A stretch of DNA of 64,000 nt, taken from the NCBI GenBank assembly GCA_006503535.1, contig QYRS01000003.1, positions 3,968,001 through 4,032,000 on the forward strand. Reading direction: 5' to 3'. Position numbers and translations under genes: made by a program. Positions 30,040 to 40,659 of the stretch are shown piece after piece (position 1 is the first letter of the stretch; every line of letters begins with the position of its first letter). Below the pieces are notes generated by a model, which ran no database searches, was not told the origin of the DNA, and saw nothing but the letters and a program-made list of their open reading frames with translations. Origin of the DNA: Arthrinium phaeospermum (Eukaryota; Ascomycota; Sordariomycetes; Amphisphaeriales; Apiosporaceae).

Positions 30040-31542
30040 CCAACATCCACACCCATCATCCACAACCTTGATGTGGCTCTGCACTTGACTCCCATTTCAT
30101 TTTTCTTTTTCCACTGCTGCTCTTCCACATCTCATCTTGCATGCAATTTTCATTCATCTGACACCAAGTCAGGTTTACCACATCCATCTTGTTGTCAACA
30201 ACATCAACAACCAACAACCTTTTGGCTCGCATCATTGCCAGCTCTCCAGATGAGTATCCCATCTTTTCAATTCATGCCAACAATTTCCTTTGTTTTTCCA
30301 TCTCATTCCTCCTCCAATTCATCCATCTTGCTTCCATCTTGCTTCCACCCTCCTGGGCACGAGGTTTAAACTGCATCCTACTTCCCTTTCCTTTCCATTC
30401 CTTCCCATTTCCTTCCTGCACCAGCACAAAAAAAAACATCACCTCTGGGTGAGGCCTTCGGGTCAGTGCCTTCGGGCGGGATTTCTCATTGGATGGCGGG
30501 GTCCTTTGAAACAGGCGCTGGTAGTACCCGGGCAGTGCATTGCAAGGTCTGCCAGCGTTTCCGCTCTTCGTGAGCATGCCCGGCCTTCGGCCCCACACCC
30601 TCCTCTTCGTGACAGACTGCACCTTGTTGGATACCGTGGACTGCCGTTGGTGCTCGGATGGTCACCAGAAAAGAAAAAAGTCGCGTGGAGCGATAAGCAG
30701 GTCTCCTCCAGCCTGTCCAACTCCCCACGTGCAACCTGGCGCGTCACCACCCTTTCCTGCGGGATCGGGGCTGGCTCGTTGGATGACCCACCACCACATG
30801 CACAAAAAGACTCGGCGGCGTGGTCTAAGAGAAGCAATCAGATGCACCTCACGATTTCCTCCCACCCGTTCCGAACCCGTCCGATTCAAGCCAGACGTGA
30901 TCCCTGTCCATTGCCTATCCCCCAACAGCTCTGGTTTCACAATCACACATGGTACGGACCTACCACCAAGGCAACCCCCCCTCCAGTGATCCGTCCGTGA
31001 AAGAGCGGGCCTCTGCACATTGTTCAATCCCCCATTGCTCTGTGTATTGCCCATAGCGTCACTTCTGCACTGCGAGGCGCTCACTTTTAACCACCGTGCT
31101 GTTTGTACGTCCGCTGTGGGGCCGCACTCAGTACGACCGACCTGGTAGCTTGACTGGACTGTCGCTCGGTCAAAATGGAGGCGCTTGGCTTGCGGGTCGA
31201 GTGTCAAGTTTGGAGTGGTGGACTTCGTGTGTCACCGGGAAGGAAGGCGGGCAAACTCCAAAACAAACATTTTTTTTTCATTGTGGTGGTCGCTTCGTGC
31301 GATGCTACGAAGAAGAAATCTTCCTGTCTATTTGTGTATTTGTTTACCTGTCAAGCGCGTCGTGTCTCGTCAATTCAAAAAGTGACCATCAAAGCTGTTT
31401 GGCATCGTAGACCGAGAGAGAGCCAGAAGATCGTGGTCTGGCAAGCATATGCGTGGATTTGCAATTCAAGCTTGCGAGAAAACTTGCCAATTTGGAGACC
31501 ATGTCACTGTGTTGACTTGCAAAAGTCTGGGCTCGCCTGCTT

Positions 31543-31960
31543 CTCTCGATGGCGAAACACCATGCTGACGACCGGAGCAATATCAGCAACCCGAATTTCC
31601 TTGCTTACTTGAAGGACCCGGTCATCAATTGCATTTTCCAGATCTGCCACATCAACTTTTGCATCAAGGAATACACATCGCCAAAAGCCGAAGGTGCGGT
31701 ACCAGATCTACAGCACCTCATTTTGGAGCGAGGAAGCTAACAATGGTATTTGTAGCTACGAACCGACTTTCTGACATTCATATCCGACATACTGTACAAA
31801 GCTCTCGGGAGACCCTGAATTACAAGTCCTTGTTCCATGGCGAAACATCTTAATGAGGACCAAAGCAAAACTTGCAACCTAGATTGCGTCGCTTACTTGA
31901 ATTACTCGCCCATCAATTACGCCAAAGATCAGAGAAGGTTTCGGTAACAGATCTCAAGTG
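31543..31960. repeat. diverged direct repeat
   Basis: The stretch ATGGCGAAACACC ... CTTACTTGAAGGACCCGG ... CATCAATT ... GGTACCAGATCT near 31548-31705 recurs in the same order as ATGGCGAAACATC ... CTTACTTGAATTACTCG ... CATCAATT ... GGTAACAGATCTC near 31838-31955. The copies are about 290 bp apart. Many differences are C/T or G/A. Confidence 0.45.
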
Positions 31961-32061
31961 AAGTAGGGATGATAATACCATGAGCTGAGTTTCTAGTATT
32001 CTAGAAAGAATTCGCGAAGGAGCTATCGAAAACTCAAGATATTCATCCGAATCTCGAATTC

Positions 32062-33202
32062 CTACCTACCTACCGAGTTCGCCCCGACAAGATACAACCG
32101 GTCCAGCTCCGCCGCCGCCGTCTTGTTGCTGACCCGTAGCCTCAAGAACCGCTGATCCGTGACCGCCTGGTCGTACACCCACGCATTCGACCCGTTGGCA
32201 AAAACATGGTTATACCCAAACTCGTTCCCGTACTCGAACAGATACCCCGGCTCGCCGTCCCCCATCGCAAACAGCACCGTCAACGGATCCCACGAAGGCC
32301 TTGCCTCCCCGTACGTGTACCACCCATACGCCCTCCGCACCGGATCCCCCTCGGGCCCCTCCCGCATCAGCCGCGCGCCCGACAGGACACTGCCGCCCAG
32401 CTCCCCGCCCGAGAAGACGACGGGGGTTAGGCCGCGCCAGGAGTTGATAACGTGCGCCGTCAGCGACGGGTCATCCCCGAAGAAGTTGAACTCGCGGCCA
32501 GCGGGGTACATGCCGCCCATGACGACGAGACGCGCGACCTTGAGGCGCACGAGCTCGGGGCCTGTGAGGGGCGAGACGGCGTCGGCGGTCGAGTTGAGCA
32601 GGGCGGACAGGTTCTCAAAGAAGCCGATGGAGGCGATGGTCACGGAGGCGTCGGGGGCGGCCGCGAGGGTCTTGCGGTACAGGGACACGGGATCCCAGGC
32701 TTTCTCGGCGTTGATGGGTGGCCAGGGCAGCTTTGGCTGGTAGGGCGAAGAAGAAGAAGAAGTGCTGTTGGCGAGGGAAGAGGAGGAAGATCCGAAGTGG
32801 TAGGCTACCTTGCTGGTGTACTCGCCCAGCTCGTAGGAGAATTCGTCGAAGAAGCTGCGGTTGGTCAGAGGCCGCACGATGCCGATGGGCACGTCAGCCT
32901 TGCCGTAGTGGGCGAGGATGGCGGACGCGGCAAGGGCGGAGTAGGTGGAGCCCACGTTGACGTTGACGGCCAACAGGTTCACATTGGGCGAGGTGGCGGC
33001 AAGCAGCAGAGCGCCAGTGTCACTGTGAAAGGGGGTCAGATGAATTGGCCTTCGATTCATGACGGATGTTGAGGATGTGGACTTACTCGACATCGCTGAA
33101 GATATCGGTGTCGATGATGAGGTTTCTGGTCCCCGACGCGCATGCGACAATTGGCAACGCCAAGAGATGAAAGGCGCTACGAAGGACCTGTGCTGACCTC
33201 AT
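32062..33202 (-). CDS. secreted inosine/uridine-type nucleoside hydrolase
   Basis: Two exons, 33202-33087 and 33022-32062, give 358 residues. The splice joins DTDIFSDV to DDTGALLLA and restores the calcium-binding Asp cluster of the IU_nuc_hydro family (DxDxxxDxDD); the longer unspliced reading destroys it. The N-terminus (MRSAQVLRSAFHLLALPIVACASG) is a likely signal peptide, and several NxS/T sites suggest secretion. Later landmarks are ASIGFFENLSALL, VMGGMYPAGREFNFFGDDPS and WDPLTVLFAM, where the conserved catalytic Asp/His environment lies. A Ser-rich insertion (about residues 115-130) is not typical of the family. The expected reaction is hydrolysis of ribonucleosides to base and ribose. 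Substrate preference cannot be read from the sequence. Confidence 0.85.
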
Positions 33203-34862
33203 GTTTCCCTGTGGTTGATCTATCAATACACTGGTATAGGCACTGAATGGATCGGAAAACGAAGGCGACGATAGTGATACAGCTTTATTTGCTTGAGGTT
33301 GTCCCCGATATCAGAAAATTTGCTGTACCCCTGTCCCCTGCCCCAGATTCGACCGTTATCAAAGAGCGGGGTCATAATATCATCAAATTGCCGGATGGCC
33401 CCGGACTCTACCGGCAATGTCGTCGCAAGTACAGGTTGCATCGGCCACGCGGTGAATGCGACCGCTGCATCTGCTGGATCGAGACGTCCCGGCATTGCAT
33501 CATGGCAATTCCAAATACAAAACGCTCGACCTTGCATTGGAGCCGAAGCTTGTTAAATGAAAATTGCAAGAACTCTATAAGGATTGATTTTAAGTCCAAA
33601 ACCTGTTCTCATTGATCCTAAATACAGTAGCTGGTCGCAGTGCAATGCGATGTTCGCCTTGATAACTCCATTCACTTGAATTGCCATGCTCGTTATGTTG
33701 AAGGTCCAGATGCGCGCCCGGATGACCCCGCCAATCGATTAGCTTCGGGGGTGTCCACCAAGGTGTGGTTTGGACCGACGTCAAATCCGAAAGGGGGATG
33801 GAAGCCAACTCCCACACCCAATGGCAGCCGAGATCGTGGTGCGACGCAATTGATTGACGACTTGTCAGATTTGGCAGGGGTGGAGAAGAGACAGGTGTTC
33901 ATGCGTGCCCAAAGTCAATGATCCCCAATCCAGGCTGCTATCAGTCCTATCACAATTCAATGTGAGCTGTCTGTCTCCTGGAGTGTTGCTCAATTGAAAA
34001 TTCTCTTTCTACCTGATCTAAGTCTAATTTCCCTAGCGTAGTTGGAACTTGGGATGATGCGACTTCCTACCAAGCGCCACATCCGTCCGTCTCATACTTT
34101 ACGAGTTGATCCTGCTCACGGTCGGCATGTCGGGGCGTTTCAATCGAACATGAATGATGTAACTGTACATGCTGGGCTTTAGTGTATTATGCCGTAGTAC
34201 GTCAGTCAATCAGTTAGGCTGAGACGACCTGGGGAAGGATGGAGCGAGGGGAGGTCAGAAAACAACCGACAGCTGTTGCACTCCAATTGAAGTCCTGTTG
34301 TCTGTCCATGTCAGATTGAAAGACCATTATCTTATCTTTTCCCAATCAAACCCAAATGTAATCAACGCATTTCCAGTCAGCCGCCAAGTCTGTGTGCCTG
34401 GGCCTGTGGGTGTGCGGCCGACCACACTTGGACCTGAAGTCAAATGGTCAAATGTTTGTTGCCCTGTGGCTTGGACTTTCAGCTGCAGCCTTGATGGCTG
34501 GGAGGAGGGGTGTGTGTCCGGCAACCTAAATCCAACGACAATTCCAATTCGACCACAATCAAAATTAGGCATCGTTTGTCCGTGTCTTTTCTCAACCTTA
34601 CCTCCTGCATATCTAATCGGTTTCTTTTCTTCGCATTTTCGGCGCCCATTCTGCTACGACGAAAACGGTCGATCGGCCCAAGTGATATTTCGCATTAAAA
34701 TTACAGCCAGCCGATCCCGTTGGCATCCATTTCCCGCAGCAATCACCAGCCCACCGACGTCTCCATGGTCAATCACATCCAGAGTATTTTGGTGGTTCAT
34801 TCCGTTCCTTGAATACGCCCGTTCAATCCCCGGAGCGCTTCCGACGCGCTTGGCCCGAAAGG
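33203..34862. other. intergenic region between divergent genes
   Basis: About 1.6 kb with no gene I can support. Long but low-quality open frames occur on both strands and are not convincing. Confidence 0.4.
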
Positions 34863-36176
34863 ATGGACAGCACGCCGGGGTCTCGTCGCCTCCACTTCAT
34901 CATGCCGCCAGGCCTCGAGAGATTTCCCCAGTTCTTCAAATTGCCCTACGATGTTCGGTACAAAATCTGGGAGGACCTGATCTTCGTCCCCGGCATTCAC
35001 TTCCTCAAGTTTGAAGCCACCAGGACCCCGCTCCGTCGTCCACCCCTGGACGATGATTCGGACCGGGACGACGATGACGATTCTCAATCCTCACAGAACT
35101 CGCGTCGCCAGCCCAGGTTACGCCAGGGATACACCACACCCGTTTACTCGGCCACTCTCATGCCCATTTTTCCCTTGCCGGCAGCCGATATGTCATACTA
35201 CATCACGGCCCAGAAACACCTAACGATGCTCTCGTTGTCATGCGGCGAAGCGGCCGAGCTGGTCTCCCGTGCCACTCACAAGCACGGCTGTCTTATTCTG
35301 GATAGCGCCCGTCTCATTTCACTGGCAGGCTCCGCCGACGTCATCTGCATCGACTACCCGGACCTTAGCTGGGCCCGCCACCTGGGGTCGTGGGCTAATA
35401 ATCTGAACCAGTTGCAGCTCAATGCGGTCCGGCGCTTGGCCGTGAAGTACCACCCCGAGTGGGACGACGAGGAAAGGCGCCGCTGCCCGATGTGTGGCAT
35501 GGTACATGGATCGTCTAAGCCGCAGATTCACCACCATCTGTACGAGTTCGCCGCGCTCTTCAAGAACCTGGAAAGGTTCTACTTTGTCGACTACCACACC
35601 ATCCGCCGGTCCAACTCCAAGGATCTCTCTCAACTCAGCCAAGATGCCCCGCGCTGGCCCGGCCCCAGCTCCAGCCACGGCATCTCGGGCGGTGGCCAGA
35701 CGTTCCTCAGCGGAGGCAGGACCTACTACGAGCTCGATCCCCAGGACTGGCAGCTGAACTCTAAGGTCTTCAGAAAGCTGGACTGGGTGAAGGCCAAGTA
35801 CCTGAACTACTGCAAGGAGCACCCGGAGAAGCACAGCAGCCCCGATAAGGTCAAGTTCTGGGTCCTGGGTTGCGAGTGGGACTACGAGCAGCTGGAGCAC
35901 CGCCAGAATGCGGCGCATCTGGCTAAGACCCGGAATCCGCGGCGGACGGCACACAAGATGCGCACCGCGCGGCTGGCAGACGTCACGAAGATGATGGAGA
36001 AGATGGGACTGAACGGAGACAAGGGCGGCAGCCGCGACTTTGAACAGCCTGATGGTCTCCCTGTCAAATTTGGCGGCGATGGCGAATCAACCTATAAGTT
36101 CGAGTTTTCTGCCAGCTCGAAGAAGGATCAAGTCGATCGTCAGAGCGATAATGGAGAATCGGACAAGAAGGATTAA
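34863..36176 (+). CDS. 2EXR-domain (F-box-like) hypothetical protein
   Basis: The intronless protein has 437 residues from ATG 34863; the frame upstream only offers a TTG. It opens with FPQFFKLPYDVRYKIWEDLI (about residues 23-42), the signature of the fungal 2EXR family, an F-box-like helical motif found in many copies in Pezizomycotina. An acidic Asp/Ser stretch (DDDSDRDDDDDSQ) follows. The body contains a possible zinc-ribbon half, RCPMCGMVHG (about 212-221), followed by HHH. The C-terminus is Lys/Arg/Asp-rich. No partner is suggested by the neighbourhood. The biochemical role of 2EXR proteins is not established; substrate recruitment by analogy to F-boxes is only a guess. Confidence 0.8.
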   Translation: MDSTPGSRRLHFIMPPGLERFPQFFKLPYDVRYKIWEDLIFVPGIHFLKFEATRTPLRRPPLDDDSDRDDDDDSQSSQNSRRQPRLRQGYTTPVYSATLMPIFPLPAADMSYYITAQKHLTMLSLSCGEAAELVSRATHKHGCLILDSARLISLAGSADVICIDYPDLSWARHLGSWANNLNQLQLNAVRRLAVKYHPEWDDEERRRCPMCGMVHGSSKPQIHHHLYEFAALFKNLERFYFVDYHTIRRSNSKDLSQLSQDAPRWPGPSSSHGISGGGQTFLSGGRTYYELDPQDWQLNSKVFRKLDWVKAKYLNYCKEHPEKHSSPDKVKFWVLGCEWDYEQLEHRQNAAHLAKTRNPRRTAHKMRTARLADVTKMMEKMGLNGDKGGSRDFEQPDGLPVKFGGDGESTYKFEFSASSKKDQVDRQSDNGESDKKD

Positions 36177-37233
36177 AATACAATACAGGACGCAGACGGT
36201 TGGGTCTACCACTACAAGAAGCGTTGGCCAAGGAAGATCATGCCCGCGGTTTTGGCACGGGCGTCCCGGTCACAGAGCGGCGTTGGAATTTCCGATTGTA
36301 CATTACGGTTTATGCTTCATGATCAGAATACCCCGAGTTGATGGAAGTGTCAATGGGCGGCTAGAAGGACTTATGCAAATTTATCAAAGCATCAGAACCA
36401 AGTGCCTTCGATATCAGTAGGCCACGAGCCAGTGCTGTAGACCACAATGCAAATCTACCTTGTAAATCATGCGCAACCGACCTTGTCCTGTCAGAACTCA
36501 TGCCACATCTGCTTCTGGTGTATGACTAATAGTTTCAATACTTCAGGCTTGCCGTCACCGACAGCTGCCTCCCAACCCCAGATAAGCCGTGACTCGCGTG
36601 GTGAGCCATCGACCAGCAATGATGTATTGCGCCGCTCTAACTCTTGACGCTTCTTGATCTTGGTGTCAATGCGCCGTATCGACGGGTCATGTCAAAGCAC
36701 TTGAAGTTTTCGAGTACACAATTGGAAACAGGTGGTATATAATGTCTCATCTCGAATGACTAAAGCGGCCATCCAGACTCGCGTACCCTTTGAGTTCCTG
36801 TATCTATTTACCTTTTGGAATTGAGGTCGGTAATGTCGTCCTAACAACTGCTTGGAGTGAAGCTAATGCTGGACTTCTACCACATCGCCTGGCTTAAAAG
36901 CAATGACGAGCCATGCACGACCCAATCGCTCATGTGGACTCTACTTGGATATTTTGGTGTACTCCCCCAAAAAATAAAGCTGGAATTTGCTGTTGTTCAG
37001 TTCGCCTTTGCCCAAATAGCCTTCGCTTTGTCTAGATACCGGGTTGTCTGCTTTCGCCTAGCTGAATGCAGCGAACTAAGGCGAGGTCTTTGTCATAGAC
37101 CCCAATCAAGACTTCATAACCTCGCGGATTGATCAGAGCAATATGAGCGCTTTCATAGATTAAATTCGAGTTTAGATTGAATAACACCTTGGTGTTTGCA
37201 AATTCTTATAAGGATATATTCAGTCGCGAAACT
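36177..37233. other. intergenic region
   Basis: No gene, RNA or strong repeat seen. AT-rich 37130-37230 probably contains the start region of the kinase-like gene (AATTCTTATAAGGATATATTC just upstream). Confidence 0.4.
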
Positions 37234-38996
37234 ATGTCTACTCATAAAAAACGGCCGTACCGCCAGGCCGGTGTCTTCCTGCCTCATGTGCGCGACACCG
37301 AGAAACCCGATACCGATGAACAGGGTGTCAGAGGTGTGGGGGAAAAGGGGTTTCTCTTCGTCCGGGATCTTACACCAAGAGGCAATAACAGATGGAGGGG
37401 TGCTACCTTCCTCGTCCAGTGTTTGAAAACGGAGAAGCTATACGTCAACAAGATATTGGTTCGCGGGACCAGCAACCGAAGGCCGGAAGATCGGGGCGAT
37501 TTCCTCCCGGATTTGCCCCCGGAACTTAGGTTTTCCACTGTACGTTCCCAAGTCCAGAGAGGCGAGGCTTGCTTTCAGGGCACCTCCAGAAGCTGACGGG
37601 TTCCGCCGCATAGATCCACACGGCACTGATTGGACAGCCTACTCTCCCCAAACAACCCTATTTCCCTCAACTCGACTTTTGGCAGCGGCTGAGCGATAAT
37701 TCATATTCGCTATACTTCCAGTAGGTCCCTTCTTGTCTTGCCGCAAAAGATATCGCAAGGCTTTATTTACTATGCTGACCAGGCGTCGAAATAACAACCA
37801 GGCACCAAAACGGCGGCACCCTCGAAGACCTCATCCAAAAGCACCGGCGAGCGCGAAAGCCCATACCAGAGACCTTCGTCTGGCACGTGGCCGTCGAGCT
37901 CGGCAAGGCGCTGACCTACCTCCACGAGGGCCCGCCGGGCCTCCTCCAAGGCTGGTGGCGCATCCGCCACCGCGGCCTGACGGCGGACAACGTCTTCATC
38001 CACTACGAGGGCACCGAGAACGGCAACCGCTATGTGAAGGGCACGCCCAAGAACGCCTTCCCCCAGATCGTGCTGGGCAACTTCGGCCGCGCGGCGCGCA
38101 CCCAGGCCGATCTGCTGCCGTCCGCCATGATCGACGCGTTCGCGAAGCTCACGACCGTTTTCGGCCCGGCGCCGTCGCCGGGGGCGGCGGCGGCAGGACC
38201 ATCGGGTGCCGCGATCGCCGTCGGGCCCAACGCCATCCGCAGCCGGTGGTGGGAGGACGTCTACCAGTACGGCGTCCTCCTGCGGCGCCTGGTCCAGGCC
38301 CACCTCCCGGGCTCGGACGCGCCGCCCGAGGCTTGGACCGTGGAGGAGGCTTGCTTCTATGGGTTAATACCCGGCCAAAGCCCCCGCTACTCCGAAGAGC
38401 TGCAAGAGTGGCTGTCGACCAACTTTGAGTATGACAACATGGACACGAGCGATATCTTCCAGAGCCAGACGATCAACGGTGTCACGGAAGACAACTATGT
38501 GAGTGTTCAATTGGACCCTGTGTCAAACAGAACGTGCATGAGACAATCTACGCATGCGAATAAGAAACCACGCCCAAAACCCACTAGCTAACCTCTTCTT
38601 TCCCTCGTTCGCGATTTGTAGAGCAGACTGGTCACCATGCAACAGCTCCTCGACGACAACTGGGCCCAGAACCTGGCTCTAGCCCAGACCCACCTGACCG
38701 CCGCCAGGAGGGAGCTGGGGGCCATCTACACCGGCCCCGCCAACGTCTCGTGGACGCAGCCGCCCCACCTCCTGGCCTGCCCCTACTTCGACGAGGACGA
38801 CGAGGAGCTGCGGGGGCTGGACCGCTGGTCGACGGCCCGCGGGCGGCCGGGCCCCCTGCGGCCGCTGCGGGCGCACCGGGAGCTAAGGCGGGTGGAGTGG
38901 CAGGTGCCCAAGCTGTATCCGGTCGACGAGAGGACCGACGTGCGGTACTTTGGGCAGTGGGACGATGAGGGGGATGTTATAATGGGAGGGGTCTGA
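37234..38996 (+). CDS. degenerate protein-kinase-like protein (HRG, NFG)
   Basis: Four exons, 37234-37539, 37614-37720, 37802-38498 and 38622-38996, give 494 residues, all in frame with introns of 74-123 bp. The kinase fold is recognisable. KLYVNKILV looks like the beta-3 lysine strand. SLYFQHQNGGTLEDLI is a hinge/alpha-D region, and VAVELGKALTYLHEG is helix E. The catalytic loop reads HRGLTADNVFIHY, where HRD is expected, and the metal-binding triplet reads LGNFGRA, where DFG is expected. No glycine-rich loop is evident before the lysine. Loss of both catalytic aspartates argues for a pseudokinase. WWEDVYQYGVLLRRL corresponds to the helix F region. The C-terminal exon is Arg/Pro-rich and not kinase-like. 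This type resembles fungal kinase-like proteins that regulate or scaffold, but partners are unknown. Confidence 0.75.
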
Positions 38997-40659
38997 GTGG
39001 TTGGAAATATGGCGGATATGTAGACAGGAGTAGCAGCAGCTCATCTGGTGGTAGATACAGCGGTTAGGATGACATATTCAGGTCGGCACGAATGACGATA
39101 ATGTCACACCAGCAAGCTGCAAATCGTGATGAGAAACAAACAGTGATATGGTTGGTGTCAAAGTGGCAATGGTAGATTGGGCAGCAGAGGACACTTCAGT
39201 GATAAATGAACTGTGGTGCAACATTTGGCGAAGGTAGCAAGTAATGAGATGAAAAAGTAGAATTGAAAAAAAAAGACGTAAAAAAAAACGACCACAACCG
39301 GAATCGAACCGATGAGCTGCCATCCTCGCCTCTACGTCTCCTCCGCCGGGCATTAGTTAGGTCCACCCTTGACATCTTCACAGGGAGACTCGGCAAACTT
39401 GATCCGCCAGGATCTGTGGTCGAAAGAAAAGGCCTCTATTAGGATTTATGTAGGGTAGCTAGCTCACCTGGAGCTCGGCCATGGGCAGTAGGCAGGTAGC
39501 TATGTAGGCAGCTCTTTGTTTGGGGGTGGGACCCCACCAAAGCGGTAGAGACAATCCGAGGGACAAACAATGAGGTGAGGTGTTGGCGATGATTGTCCGG
39601 GGGAGGAGCTTTGGCGGGGGTTGCGGTTAGGCACCAGCTGGTTGCTGTAGGAGCAATATTGGTATCAGCAAAGATGAGGGGCCATAAGCTCTTATCATGT
39701 CACACTCAGAATACATTTACAGTATCTATTCTGCTATTTCCAGGAATGGTAAACCACACTGTCGTGTCCAGGCGATCTGGAATTCCCACTCACTTTCAGC
39801 TTTCATCTTACCAGCTTGGGGCGTCAGGGGCACTCATAGCACGGCAAGCTCGAACCAACTCCAGTGAATTTTATCGATGTCACAGTTGCTATTCAGATGG
39901 CCAATGTAGTAGGTCCCGAAATCTTTTAGTTTCGGGGCCCATTATTTTTTCATCCAGGAAGGCCGTCTCCGAGTTCGTAGTGATCTCGTCAAGTCAGCCT
40001 CTCAATGCCTTGATGCAACCCTAGTGGTATTGGACTGACACACGCTTTTGTAGTCTATCAAATTCAACGGTCTTGAAGATTATCATTTCTCAGCCTGCTC
40101 GCATTGCTTGAGGGTCTCTCTAAACATCTCGATGGGTAACGATACCCGCTACTTGGCCAACATATCCCAGTCAGTTGTTATTAATTTCTTTCTTTCAGCC
40201 CATTGCCAGACTTCCACTACTAACTATGCTTATAGACTCCCTCCTGCAATAGACACAGCATCGAGATTCATACTCCTGATTCACTCCTGGACTTGATGAA
40301 AGATTTATGTTCCCAGGATCCCAGGATTTGTCATCCGACCCCTCGCTTCCCCTACAAAAGTTGGTCGTGGAAATAAATGGATATTATGCTTGGCACAATG
40401 GCTTGGCAACTGGGTGCGAACCTTTGCCACCGGGGAGCCGGGCACCGGGTGGGCCAAGGGACAGGGGTTCCGCATTTACTGCCTCAGCCCGTGCAGTAAG
40501 CATGTCAGCAGTACTCAGCCCTCCTGCTGCCTCCGGCTCTGCTCCAAATGTGAACATTTCATAATTTCCCCAATTTCTCACCACCGATGCTGCCTGTTTC
40601 ATCTCCCGAGGATCGTGTCATACAGGGCTATTATGTTTTACATTTGATAGCTTACCACG
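38997..40659. other. gene-poor region with a tRNA-like element
   Basis: Apart from the tRNA-like segment at 39290-39363 there is no supported feature. Open frames here are short and of non-coding composition. Confidence 0.4.
39290..39363 (-). tRNA. tRNA-like element, probably degenerate tRNA gene
   Basis: On the minus strand the 3' half is convincing: a T-arm ATCGG-TTCGATT-CCGGT with a perfect B box (GGTTCGATTCC), an acceptor 3' strand ending TGTGGTCG, and an immediate T-run (pol III terminator). The 5' half starts GACCTAACTAATGCC, which pairs with only part of the acceptor strand (GACC with GGTC), and I cannot fold a normal D-arm or a 7-nt anticodon loop. GACC ... CTAATG recalls fungal tRNA-Arg genes. 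A decayed tRNA-Arg is the best guess, and a tRNA with an unusual intron cannot be excluded. Confidence 0.4.

Larger units (their letters stand above)
28761..32061. other. long gene-poor region
   Basis: About 3.3 kb without a convincing gene. 29740-30370 is a strongly biased C/A/T-rich tract (CATCC, TTCCA) with a minisatellite at 29988 and a ~60-bp direct duplication around 29830-29890 and 29920-29980. 30380-31600 is more GC-balanced, but its open frames overlap on both strands and none looks like a protein. A diverged direct repeat lies at about 31540-31960. Confidence 0.5.

Noticed and set aside
29743..30370. 208-codon open frame in the CATCC/TTCCA-rich tract
   Set aside because: Composition is set by low-complexity DNA and a 13-bp minisatellite whose period does not preserve frame.
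30290..31000. Possible gene in a 236-codon frame, and overlapping frames on the other strand
   Set aside because: Multiple mutually overlapping frames of similar length on both strands, no recognisable motif and no start context; treated as chance in a GC-balanced stretch.
32062..33150. Unspliced 362-residue version of the nucleoside hydrolase starting inside the intron
   Set aside because: It loses the Asp cluster and signal peptide; splicing 33086-33023 joins DTDIFSDV to DDTGALLLA exactly as in the family.
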